Part shown: in pieces, positions 23,987 through 32,534 of the stretch
How positions within the stretch are numbered: position 1 is the stretch's first letter
How the letters are laid out: the number at the start of each line of letters is the position of its first letter
NCBI GenBank assembly: GCA_016926625.1
Contig: JAFGOE010000036.1
Location: 1 to 41,375 of the forward strand
Origin: Candidatus Zhuqueibacterota bacterium
GTDB taxonomy: Bacteria; Zhuqueibacterota; Zhuqueibacteria; Thermofontimicrobiales; Thiofontviventaceae
Direction of reading: 5' to 3'
DNA length: 41,375 nt
The notes under the pieces: model-generated
Database searches by the model: none
Seen by the model: the letters and a program-made list of their open reading frames with translations, nothing else
Told to the model about the DNA's origin: nothing
Program-made: the position numbers and the translations under genes

Positions 23987-26332
23987 ATGAGCGAAAAAAG
24001 GGATATGACTGTTACAAGAGTGCCTATTGTACTGCCGATTATTCCGCTGCGTAATGAAGTGGTATTCCCGAATCAGCTCTTGCCTATAACCGTCGCTCGA
24101 AAGAAATCATTGAGACTTCTCGAAAGTCTGGGTGAGTCAGAGAGCACACTGGCTATATTGACGCAACGAGAGTCGTCGACCGAAAATCCTACATACAGCG
24201 ATCTTTACAATGTAGGTACGTTGGCCAAGATCATGCGGACGATCGATATGCCTGATGGCAGTAAGACGATACTCATTCAGGGTCAACATAGAATCCGGTT
24301 GGTGACATATTTGCAGGACAATCCGTTTTTCAAGGCGATGTTCGAATCGCTTTTTGATGAGAACAAGACCAACGATCGCATCGACGCTCTGATGTCGAAC
24401 ATTAGAAAACTTTTTAAACGCACCGTCGATCTTTCTTCTGATATAACCTATGAACAGCTCGTCATGGTGTCCAACATCAAAGAACCTGGTGCGCTTGCCG
24501 ACATGGTCGCATCGTTCTCCAGTTTCACGATCGAGGAGAAGCAAGACGTCCTGATCACCATCGATGTTGAGGAGCGACTGAAAAAAGTAAATATACTGAT
24601 GAATAAAAAGTTGCAGACGCTGGAGTTAGGGGAGAAGATACAATCTGATATTCAGAGTAAGATGAATAAAATGCAGCGGGAGATGTACTTACGGGAGCAA
24701 CTTAAGGCCATCCAAAATGAATTAGGTGAGGGAGCTGAAGGATCTGAGATCAAAGATTTACGGGAAAAGATCCAGAAAGCGAACATGCCACCCGATACCC
24801 TGAAGATTGCCGAAAAAGAGGTCACGCGATTGTCTCAAATGCACCCCTCATCTGCCGAATACACGGTTTCCAGAACGTATCTGGATTGGTTGATCGAACT
24901 GCCCTGGGGGCAATCTACCGAAGACAACCTTGATGTCGTTAATGTTCAGAATCAATTGGATAAGGATCATTACAATCTCACCAAGGTGAAGAAGAGGATA
25001 TTGGAATATCTGGCTGTGAGAAAGCTGAAAAATGAAATGAAAGGTCCTATTCTTTGTTTCGTCGGTCCTCCCGGAGTAGGGAAGACCTCGCTGGGCAAAT
25101 CGATCGCTAACGCCATGGGACGTAAATTTATCCGGATCTCACTCGGTGGCGTACGTGATGAAGCTGAGATCAGAGGACATCGTCGTACCTACATCGGAGC
25201 GTTACCGGGACGTATCATCCAGGGGATTAAGAAAGTCCAGTCCAACAATCCGGTGTTCATGCTGGATGAAATCGACAAACTCGGTGCCGATTTTAGGGGT
25301 GATCCTTCCTCTGCGCTGCTGGAAGTACTGGATCCTGAACAAAATTACACGTTTAGTGATCATTATCTCGAGGTGCCGTTCGACTTATCGAAGGTCCTTT
25401 TCATCGCCACAGCGAATATGGCGGAACCGATTCCGCCGGCTTTAAAGGATAGAATGGAGCTTATCGAGATTCCCAGCTATGTCGAGGAGGAGAAGATCCT
25501 TATCGCCAAAAATTTTCTAATCCCGAAACAGATACAAGAGCACGGCTTGAAGCCCGAAAATATCGAATTTACTGATGAGGGGTTACGGTTTATCGTAAAT
25601 TCTTATACGAGAGAGGCGGGTGTCAGGAATCTGGAACGGGAAATTGCCGGTGTATGCCGCGGCGTGGCTACGTCTGTGGCTAAGGGTGATACTGCGAAAC
25701 AGGTTATCACGCACGAAAAGGTGGAAGAATATCTGGGAGTAATCAAATATTTTTCCGAGACCGCAGAGAGAATAAATGAAACCGGTATCGCCATCGGATT
25801 GGCCTGGACACCAGTGGGTGGTGATATCCTATTCATCGAGTCCACTCAGATGGAAGGAAGCGGTAAGCTGAATTTAACCGGTAAATTAGGCGATGTGATG
25901 AAAGAATCCGCATCGGCTGCCCTTTCGTACATACGATCGAAAGCCGATGAGTTTCATATCGATAATTCATTCCATGAGAAACGCGACATCCACATTCATG
26001 TACCTGCCGGTGCGATTCCCAAAGATGGTCCTTCAGCGGGAATTACTCTGTTTGTTTCGCTGATATCTCTGTTGACTAATCGGCGGGTGAGGAGTGATAT
26101 TGCGATGACGGGTGAGATTACTCTGCGCGGATCTGTGCTGCCGGTCGGTGGTATCAAGGAGAAAGTTCTGGCCGCACACAGAGCTGGAATTATGAAAGTG
26201 ATTCTTCCTGAAAAGAATAAAAAAGATTTATCTGAAATACCTGAACAGATCAAAAATGAGATAGAGTTCTTCTTTATAAACCGTATGAATGAAATGATGG
26301 ACCTTGTGTTCGAAAACAAAGACGCCACGTAA
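23987..26332 (+). CDS. lon: ATP-dependent protease Lon (LonA)
   Basis: A 781-residue cytosolic AAA+ protease that degrades misfolded and regulatory proteins; full length for LonA. The LAN substrate-binding domain fills about 12-210. Walker A is GPPGVGKT at 360-367 (Lys366), and Walker B appears as FMLDEIDK. The C-terminal protease has the catalytic Ser683 in KDGPSAG and Lys726 in GGIKEK. A weak AAGGA ribosome-binding site precedes the ATG. The stop codon TAA lies inside the terminator stem. It is divergent from the REC-PATAN operon and convergent with the dksA-like gene. Confidence 0.98.
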   Translation: MSEKRDMTVTRVPIVLPIIPLRNEVVFPNQLLPITVARKKSLRLLESLGESESTLAILTQRESSTENPTYSDLYNVGTLAKIMRTIDMPDGSKTILIQGQHRIRLVTYLQDNPFFKAMFESLFDENKTNDRIDALMSNIRKLFKRTVDLSSDITYEQLVMVSNIKEPGALADMVASFSSFTIEEKQDVLITIDVEERLKKVNILMNKKLQTLELGEKIQSDIQSKMNKMQREMYLREQLKAIQNELGEGAEGSEIKDLREKIQKANMPPDTLKIAEKEVTRLSQMHPSSAEYTVSRTYLDWLIELPWGQSTEDNLDVVNVQNQLDKDHYNLTKVKKRILEYLAVRKLKNEMKGPILCFVGPPGVGKTSLGKSIANAMGRKFIRISLGGVRDEAEIRGHRRTYIGALPGRIIQGIKKVQSNNPVFMLDEIDKLGADFRGDPSSALLEVLDPEQNYTFSDHYLEVPFDLSKVLFIATANMAEPIPPALKDRMELIEIPSYVEEEKILIAKNFLIPKQIQEHGLKPENIEFTDEGLRFIVNSYTREAGVRNLEREIAGVCRGVATSVAKGDTAKQVITHEKVEEYLGVIKYFSETAERINETGIAIGLAWTPVGGDILFIESTQMEGSGKLNLTGKLGDVMKESASAALSYIRSKADEFHIDNSFHEKRDIHIHVPAGAIPKDGPSAGITLFVSLISLLTNRRVRSDIAMTGEITLRGSVLPVGGIKEKVLAAHRAGIMKVILPEKNKKDLSEIPEQIKNEIEFFFINRMNEMMDLVFENKDAT

Positions 26333-26350
26333 CCACGTGGCGTCTTTATT
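26318..26350. terminator. Strong bidirectional intrinsic terminator of lon and the dksA-like gene
   Basis: A perfect 13-bp stem (26318-26330 with 26335-26347), AAAGACGCCACGT with its complement, and a 4-nt AACC loop. On the plus strand it ends in CTTTATT and contains lon's TAA stop codon; on the minus strand it ends in CTTTGTTTTCG. It can therefore stop both convergent transcripts. Confidence 0.88.
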
Positions 26351-26390
26351 ACTCTATTCAAAATTAACCTTGGCTTTCGTATTCCAGACT

Positions 26391-26756
26391 TTATTTGTTC
26401 TTCTCTTTACACGCAATGCAATGCTGTGTTATCGGTACTGCTTCCAAACGCTCTTTGGGTATTTCTTCGCCGCATGATAGACAGATACCAAACGTACCAT
26501 TCTCAATTCGATCCAGAGCCGCATCGATATTTCTTAGATATTTTTCATCTCTTGATGCGATATAGAAAGCCTTTTCCCTCTCCTGAGCATCCGTCCCCTG
26601 ATCGGCCATGTGAGTGGAGTAGGTAGCATCGGTACCAGCTGAATCTTTAACACTCTCTTTAAGAGAAAGATCATGGTGCTGGCCAATATCCTCGAGCAGT
26701 TCTTCCCGCTTTTCGAGAAGTAATTTTCTGAAATTTTCTAAGTCTTTACTGTTCAT
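26391..26756 (-). CDS. DksA/TraR-family zinc-finger transcription factor
   Basis: A 121-residue protein of the DksA/TraR/YteA group, which binds the RNA polymerase secondary channel and tunes initiation with ppGpp. It has an N-terminal coiled coil (about 1-85), then a zinc finger with Cys92/Cys95 and Cys113/Cys116 in GICLSCGEEIP and ITQHCIACKE. The coiled-coil tip contains DSAGTDATYSTHMADQGTDAQ; the acidic tip differs from the DxxDxA tip of E. coli DksA, so it is not necessarily a functional DksA. A strong promoter is visible upstream. Confidence 0.9.
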   Translation of the reverse strand: MNSKDLENFRKLLLEKREELLEDIGQHHDLSLKESVKDSAGTDATYSTHMADQGTDAQEREKAFYIASRDEKYLRNIDAALDRIENGTFGICLSCGEEIPKERLEAVPITQHCIACKEKNK

Positions 26757-26818
26757 TTCCTGGTTCCAAAAACGATGAACACCTATTTTTCTTTGAGTAA
26801 TTCTTTACATAGATTATC

Positions 26819-26847
26819 AATATACAATTTTAGTTTCATATTGTCAA
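26819..26847 (-). promoter_or_regulatory. Candidate sigma-70-type promoter of the dksA-like gene
   Basis: On the minus strand TTGACA (26847-26842), a 17-bp spacer and TATATT (26824-26819), about 63 bp before the ATG at 26756. Same hexamers and spacing as the REC-PATAN operon promoter. Confidence 0.65.
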
Positions 26848-26883
26848 GGATTTTTTATAGGATATCACCGATAAATGTCGAAA

Positions 26884-26912
26884 TTGTAACTTGATTTTAA
26901 TGATAATATTAT
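26884..26912 (+). promoter_or_regulatory. Candidate promoter of the methyltransferase gene
   Basis: TTGTAA (26884-26889), a 17-bp spacer and TATTAT (26907-26912), about 78 bp before the ATG at 26990. Good -10, weaker -35. Confidence 0.45.
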
Positions 26913-26989
26913 TAAATTATACACTTCATCGTGTTGGACGAAGATTGCTCTACGATCTCTTAAGATGACAATTCAAGCAGAGGACGGTT

Positions 26990-27559
26990 ATGGTACGGAC
27001 TGAATCGAATAGAAATTTTTACAAACATGTTGCGATGAAGTATGAACGAATATCACCCTGTCGCCACCTGTGGTATCCTGATGCTCGTACAATTATCCCG
27101 GAAATGGATCTGGATGATGGACTGCGGATTCTCGATGTCGGTTGCGGCAATGGAACACTCATCTTCGTGTTAGCGAACTTTTTACCGAACTGCGAGTTTC
27201 ACGGCGTCGATAGCTCAGGAAAACAGATTAAAAAATGTATCCGAAAAAATAAGTATGATAACATCAAGTTCCTGCAGGCAGAAGCGGAAAAATTACCATT
27301 TGATGATGAGTACTTCGATTTCATTACTTGTGCCAATACAATTCATCTCCTCCCGCAACGCGTCAGAGCCATCGATGAGATGTATCGAGTTTTGAAACCA
27401 GGCGGGAATTTATACCTGCTGGAAGCTATTCACAGTCAGCAATACAAAAATAAATTTGATAAGATCTTGCGGCAAAGTCGGTTCATTAGACCACAAAAGA
27501 AATTTTTACCCCGATCAGCTTTAATCAATAAAAGCTATCTCGTAATCGAATCTAAATAA
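26990..27559 (+). CDS. Class I SAM-dependent methyltransferase
   Basis: A 189-residue methyltransferase-11-type enzyme. Motif I is RILDVGCGNGTL at about 47-58, the acidic end of strand 2 is GVDSSGKQ, motif II is AEAEKLPFDDEYFDFITCANTIHLL, and MYRVLKPGGNLYLLEA is the post-motif. It resembles UbiE/arsenite-type methyltransferases but lacks the extra cysteines of ArsM, so the substrate cannot be assigned. It is short at the C-terminus compared with many relatives (usual 200-260), though the fold core is complete. A GAGG ribosome-binding site precedes the ATG. The gene downstream is 135 bp away in the same direction. Confidence 0.88.
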   Translation: MVRTESNRNFYKHVAMKYERISPCRHLWYPDARTIIPEMDLDDGLRILDVGCGNGTLIFVLANFLPNCEFHGVDSSGKQIKKCIRKNKYDNIKFLQAEAEKLPFDDEYFDFITCANTIHLLPQRVRAIDEMYRVLKPGGNLYLLEAIHSQQYKNKFDKILRQSRFIRPQKKFLPRSALINKSYLVIESK

Positions 27560-27694
27560 TTTTAAAATCAGCTTGTAAAGATAAGTTTAATTGTTTACTT
27601 TATTATAGACGGCATTATTTGACGGACCATAGTCTATTGCGCGTCGAAATCGTGAAAACAGTTAAACAAACCTATGCAAAAGCGGTGATCCTTA

Positions 27695-29986
27695 TTGAAA
27701 CAGAATAATCTGCCAGGAGAAAAGCTGTTCATCGTTGCATTTATTATCAGCGGTTTTTCATCGATGACGGCTCAGATCATTATTCTGCGTGAATTGATGA
27801 TCGTCTTTTCAGGAAATGAACTGACTGTCGGCATTGGGATGGCGGTCTGGTTGATGTGTACCGCAATCGGTAGTTACATCATCTCACGGTTCATTAGTAA
27901 GGTCTCAAATCCAGATCTGCTCTTCTTCGGCATGCAAGCAGTTTTATCCGTTTTATTTGTGAGTACGATCTATTTCATCCGTGTCAGCCCTGTGCTTTGG
28001 CACTTCACTCGTGGTGAGATGAGTGATCTTTCCTATGTCCTCCTTATTCCATTTGTCACCTTACTACCGCTTTGTGTTTTCAATGGCATGATCTATACGA
28101 TCGGTACGTACATATTATCCCGCATAGGTTGTATGACCGAAATCGCCGCGTCCAGAATGTATCTGTTCGAAGCGGTTGGCGCGGGATTAGCCACTCTGCT
28201 CGGAAGTATCTTTTTGATCCGATTGCTCGATACTTCCCGGCTCGTCACCGTCATCTGTATGTCGTTTATACTGACTTCCTCGTTATGGAGTTTTTACTAC
28301 TTAAAGAAATGGGCATATCGCCTCTGCGCATGGTTTCTCTACGTCGCAACGTTCAGCTTTCTATTGATCGTTACAGTACCACAATTACACCGGCGAAGCG
28401 TCGAAAAATATTGGGGTGAGATCAACCTCATACACTCGGAAACTACGATTTATGGCCATATTGCCGTTACGAAACTCGGGGATTCGATCAGCTTTTACGA
28501 AAGTGGCTGCCTGGTGTTCACGTATCCTGATCTGTATTACGCCGAAGAATCGGTTCAGTTTGCTCTTCTGCAGCATCCTGAACCGAAAAATATCCTGTTG
28601 ATCGGGGGCGGATTAGGTGGCGGGATCGAACAGATTATGAAACATCCGACCATCGATCGTATCGATTATGTCGAACTCGATCCAGCGATCATACGATTGG
28701 GACGACAATTTTTACCTGCCGATGTGGTTCGTTTCCTCGATCACCCTGATGTGCACCTTCACACCATGGACGGTAGAGTTTATGTCAAAAACTGCCAGTC
28801 GAAATATGATGTGGTCATCGTTAATCTACCTGACCCCAGTACCACTCAGATCAACCGATTTTATTCACTGGACTTTTTTAAATCGATAGACACTTTATTG
28901 AATCAAGGGGGTATACTCGGCTTCAGCGTCGTATCATCCGAGAATTATATCTCCGAAGAATTAGCAAAATTCCTTGGCTGTCTCTATCATACGATGCAAC
29001 AGGTCTTCGAGGATATTGTGCTGATCCCGGGTGATTCCAATTATTTTATCGCCGCGAACCAGGAGAATTACCTCGGCAAGGATGCACAGATCCTGATCGA
29101 TCGCTTGCACGAAAGATCGCTCAATACGGCTTTCATCCGTGAGTATTATCTGCCGTACCGCATGTCGACAGAGCGTATGGATTACCTGATCGATCGTATT
29201 GACAGGCCTGAGTATCGAATCATAAACACCGATTTTAAACCGATAGCAAATTTTTTAAATCTGATCGTTTGGTCAACCTACTTTAACGGCTCTGTCAAAT
29301 TTGTATTCTCAAGGCTTCTACAGTATAATGATGCGCTATTATTCATCATTCCGATCATGTTATTGATTACGTTTACCTGTTGGAATAGATTTCTAAAAAA
29401 CAGGCTGACAGTTCTAAAGAATAGTCTGCTGCTGTCCGTCGCAATGATCGGTTTCTCCTCCATGTCGTTCGAGATTATCATCATGCTCGGCTTTCAGGCG
29501 ATCTATGGTTATATGTATTATCAACTGGCCCTCATCCTCGCCACATTTATGATCGGTCTCTCGATAGGAAGCTATGTTTCAATTAAACGCGGTGGCGACG
29601 TGGATAAGAGAATTCGCGATTTCATTCGGGTGCAAGCCGGTATAATCGCATTTTCCGGTGCGTTATTGATCATGCTGATCTCGTCGGCAAAATTTGATTG
29701 GGGACATGTCAACGTCCAGCTGCTATTTGCGATCCTCATCCTGACCTCCGGATTTCTATGTGGATTCCAATTTCCGACGGCAACCGTTATTTATCGAAAG
29801 ATCACTCAGCGAATCGAAAAGGTCGCCGGTGTACTGTATGCTGCCGATCTTTTGGGATCTTGCTTCGGTGCGCTAATCATCAGCGCTATCCTCGTTCCGG
29901 CCCTGGGTATTATTCACGCATGTCTGGCATTAGTCCTGATTAATACGGCCGTGGTGTGCGGCCTGATCCTCAGCAGTCGAACATAG
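27695..29986 (+). CDS. Membrane-fused spermidine-synthase-like protein
   Basis: A 763-residue protein. A TTG start at 27695 is needed to include the complete first helix; an ATG seven codons upstream is followed by a stop. About six helices (1-235) precede a spermidine-synthase-like Rossmann domain (about 240-480), and at least six more helices follow (530-760). Where spermidine synthases have GGGDGG, this has GGGLGGG (304-310), and the catalytic Asp of DSTDP is Asn377 in VNLPDP. The SAM-binding ELDPAII and DGRVYV motifs remain. It therefore probably transfers something other than aminopropyl from decarboxylated SAM, or has lost catalysis. Such multispanning homologues are widespread in bacteria and uncharacterised. 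Confidence 0.83.
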   Translation: MKQNNLPGEKLFIVAFIISGFSSMTAQIIILRELMIVFSGNELTVGIGMAVWLMCTAIGSYIISRFISKVSNPDLLFFGMQAVLSVLFVSTIYFIRVSPVLWHFTRGEMSDLSYVLLIPFVTLLPLCVFNGMIYTIGTYILSRIGCMTEIAASRMYLFEAVGAGLATLLGSIFLIRLLDTSRLVTVICMSFILTSSLWSFYYLKKWAYRLCAWFLYVATFSFLLIVTVPQLHRRSVEKYWGEINLIHSETTIYGHIAVTKLGDSISFYESGCLVFTYPDLYYAEESVQFALLQHPEPKNILLIGGGLGGGIEQIMKHPTIDRIDYVELDPAIIRLGRQFLPADVVRFLDHPDVHLHTMDGRVYVKNCQSKYDVVIVNLPDPSTTQINRFYSLDFFKSIDTLLNQGGILGFSVVSSENYISEELAKFLGCLYHTMQQVFEDIVLIPGDSNYFIAANQENYLGKDAQILIDRLHERSLNTAFIREYYLPYRMSTERMDYLIDRIDRPEYRIINTDFKPIANFLNLIVWSTYFNGSVKFVFSRLLQYNDALLFIIPIMLLITFTCWNRFLKNRLTVLKNSLLLSVAMIGFSSMSFEIIIMLGFQAIYGYMYYQLALILATFMIGLSIGSYVSIKRGGDVDKRIRDFIRVQAGIIAFSGALLIMLISSAKFDWGHVNVQLLFAILILTSGFLCGFQFPTATVIYRKITQRIEKVAGVLYAADLLGSCFGALIISAILVPALGIIHACLALVLINTAVVCGLILSSRT

Positions 29987-30096
29987 AAGACATCTGTCCG
30001 TCATCATTCTTTTCACAACTTAAAAAAACGAGATACGATGAGAGAACCTGACCTGCCGAATTTGATCCAATTCCAAGTCCTACAACGCGACTGTCA

Positions 30097-30744
30097 TCAG
30101 ATGAGGCTTTCACCGGCGAACAGGAAACTCAATAGTCTCACGAAGGGCATATAAAAATAGGAAAAGACAGGAAGATCGAAGACCATACTCAAGACCACCA
30201 GCGCTAACAATGCAAAGTGACCATAGCGCTCGAACGTCGACAGAAATCGGTCGTATTTGGCTGGTACCAATCCCGATAAGATCTTGGATCCGTCGAGAGG
30301 GGGGAGAGGGATAAGATTAAAGAAAGCCAGAATCAAGTTTATTAACACAGCGAAACTGATCATATTCATACCGATTACCCACACTCCCGATGCCGCGTTG
30401 TAAATAGCCTCGATCTGCATAAACCGGTACAATAATCCGAATATAATAGCCAGTAAGAGATTGGATGCGGGTCCTGCCAGTGACACCCACAGCAGGTCTT
30501 TGCGCGGATTTTTGAAATTGGCTGGATTTACAGTGACCGGCTTGGCCCAGCCGATATGGATGATGAAGACCATAATCGTTCCCAACAAATCGAGATGCGA
30601 TAGCGGATTAAGTGTGAGCCTTCCCGAATCTTTCGCCGTAGAATCGCCTAATCGATTGGCGACGTAAGCATGCGAGTACTCATGAAACGTGAGTGCCAGT
30701 AAGATAGGGGGTGCTATTATTAGAATCATACTCAATGACAGCAT
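30097..30744 (-). CDS. Site-2 protease family M50 membrane metalloprotease
   Basis: A 215-residue intramembrane zinc protease without PDZ domain, of the small M50 (S2P/SpoIVFB-like) group. The zinc motif HEYSH is at 21-25 (His21, Glu22, His25) in the first helix, and the third ligand Asp151 is in NLIPLPPLDGSKIL. Several hydrophobic helices surround them. Known relatives cleave membrane-bound anti-sigma factors or signal-peptide remnants; the target here is unknown. It follows the MXAN_6640-type protease by 27 bp and is the last gene of the DUF512-der operon. Confidence 0.9.
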   Translation of the reverse strand: MLSLSMILIIAPPILLALTFHEYSHAYVANRLGDSTAKDSGRLTLNPLSHLDLLGTIMVFIIHIGWAKPVTVNPANFKNPRKDLLWVSLAGPASNLLLAIIFGLLYRFMQIEAIYNAASGVWVIGMNMISFAVLINLILAFFNLIPLPPLDGSKILSGLVPAKYDRFLSTFERYGHFALLALVVLSMVFDLPVFSYFYMPFVRLLSFLFAGESLI

Positions 30745-30771
30745 AAAATATACCTTAAATAGAACAATGAC

Positions 30772-32529
30772 TCACCGGATGACGGCGAATTTGACGACCT
30801 GTTTTTCATCTTTCGTCTGGATAATCAGGAGATATATCCCACTACCACCCGGGAAATCTCCAATTTCCGCAATCCTCCAGGTAAATGAATTGATCCCGCT
30901 TCTCGCATCATCGATTTCGACCGTGCGCACGCGTGTCCCGTCCTCCCTGAATATCGCTATCGTTACCGGACCGGCGCTATCGACTTGATACGAGATGTTA
31001 AGTGCCTCATCGATGCCCGGCTTGAAAGGATTGGGGCCTAAGTTAAGTATGATATCGTCGGATTCAATCATCCATGGATCCACCGCCGAGAACGAGATGA
31101 GTGAATTCTGCTCCGTGTCGTTCGAGACAACTGCCTGCCCCAGCCAATCGTATCTGTTTTCGACTATCAGACGTGCCTTAAGATTATCGGTGATACTCGT
31201 GAACAGGTAAGAATTGAGTCTGCTCAGCTCCAGAGTGAAATCGGAGAGCACACCGATGTTGTCTTCCAGATTGATTGGAATCAAGACAGTCGATACGCTC
31301 GTCTCCGGATCGTATACATGATAATAGGAATAAGATAATTGGGCGCTTTGTTCATTGATACTGGTGTCGGCTTTGAACGTTAAATTCCGCTCCGGTTTGG
31401 CTTCGTAATAAGAGGCACCCTCCTCATAATAGTTGATCGTGTCGGCACGCGAACCGGTATGGTAATTCCAGATTGAATAATCGATCAGTTCATCTAAAAA
31501 AGTGGTATTGTATTTCACCAGTGCTCGTTCGATAGCTTCAAGTACCGGGTAATTTACAATTTCATTCCATATCTCTTTTACAATCGACGCGCCGTATTTT
31601 TGGGTGAGCATATGATTCCAGAGACAGTTCCCATACTCGTAGGAGCCATCATAGGTGTCGAATGGCTTGTTGATAAAATTGAAAAAGTTATCCAGATAAA
31701 AGTAATAATCGTTGATCTCGTCGTATACCATGTCTTCCATCCATGTCGAAGAGATCTCGTAATAAAAGACCTCATCCTCCCAGAATGGATCATCATCGGG
31801 CAGAAACTTATAGCCCATTTGAATAGCATGAAAGTATTCATGGGCAGAGGTGACTCTCATTCCATCCAGTCCTGACGTTGGGAAACCGTAATAATTATTA
31901 TCGATCTCAATATAACTGATATATCTGTTCGTATCTCCGGGTAGCGTTTTTTCGAAAACCGTTTGTCCGTAAATACGAGAAAAGTTTTTTATATAGATAT
32001 CGAATTCATCACCTCCACCTGCACCATTATCTGTGGGAGGTGATTCGAAGCGAAGGACAGTCGTCTGATAGTGATGAGATTGATCAAAGCTCTCCATCAC
32101 TGCATCAACAAAGTCCGGAATATCGTTGGCGGGATTTACATCGACCGGTGAGACGCTGCTGTAGCCGGATTTCTCATAATGAACTCTGAACTGGCCACTG
32201 GGACTAACCGCGTTGTATGTGAGTTCGGGACGGGAAATAAACGTTTTCAGAACTGACTGCTGCTCAGAGTTCAATTCGTTCCAATGGCTCTTAATTTGAG
32301 CCGCTATCATGGTACCGCTTTTTCTGTGACCTGCTATCTCCTCGATACCGTACCTGTCCGGTAGTTTTTCCGGTGCGTATATCGAGAGTGCGGTGTTAAC
32401 CAGATAGTCCTGATACGAGATGAGACCGTTGTTATAATCATTTGTTAACTGGTTCGACATCGTGCCTGCAAGGACAACCTGTGGCATAATAAATAAAGTT
32501 AACAGTAAATGTATGAAGGCACGAATCAT
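30772..32529 (-). CDS. Secreted MXAN_6640-type metalloprotease with FlgD/T9SS-like C-terminal domain
   Basis: A 585-residue exported protein. The signal peptide is 1-21. The catalytic motif is SAHEYFHAIQMGY with His230, Glu231, His234 and a candidate third ligand Glu265 in STWMEDMVYD, the layout of MXAN_6640-type putative metalloproteases. The last 90 residues (from about 495) contain LGPNPFKPG and a FlgD-like Ig fold ending VRTVEIDDARSGINSFTW and GSGIYLLIIQTKDEKQVVKFAVIR, the form of T9SS-type sorting or adhesion domains in FCB bacteria. No type IX machinery is in this window, so the export route is not settled. The ATG lies 5 bp after the der stop; AGGAG is inside the der C-terminus, so translation is coupled. 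Confidence 0.83.
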   Translation of the reverse strand: MIRAFIHLLLTLFIMPQVVLAGTMSNQLTNDYNNGLISYQDYLVNTALSIYAPEKLPDRYGIEEIAGHRKSGTMIAAQIKSHWNELNSEQQSVLKTFISRPELTYNAVSPSGQFRVHYEKSGYSSVSPVDVNPANDIPDFVDAVMESFDQSHHYQTTVLRFESPPTDNGAGGGDEFDIYIKNFSRIYGQTVFEKTLPGDTNRYISYIEIDNNYYGFPTSGLDGMRVTSAHEYFHAIQMGYKFLPDDDPFWEDEVFYYEISSTWMEDMVYDEINDYYFYLDNFFNFINKPFDTYDGSYEYGNCLWNHMLTQKYGASIVKEIWNEIVNYPVLEAIERALVKYNTTFLDELIDYSIWNYHTGSRADTINYYEEGASYYEAKPERNLTFKADTSINEQSAQLSYSYYHVYDPETSVSTVLIPINLEDNIGVLSDFTLELSRLNSYLFTSITDNLKARLIVENRYDWLGQAVVSNDTEQNSLISFSAVDPWMIESDDIILNLGPNPFKPGIDEALNISYQVDSAGPVTIAIFREDGTRVRTVEIDDARSGINSFTWRIAEIGDFPGGSGIYLLIIQTKDEKQVVKFAVIR

Positions 32530-32534
32530 CCCTG

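Noticed and set aside
26391-26756. Naming the gene dksA
   Set aside because: The coiled-coil tip differs from E. coli DksA and the length fits the broader TraR/YteA group.
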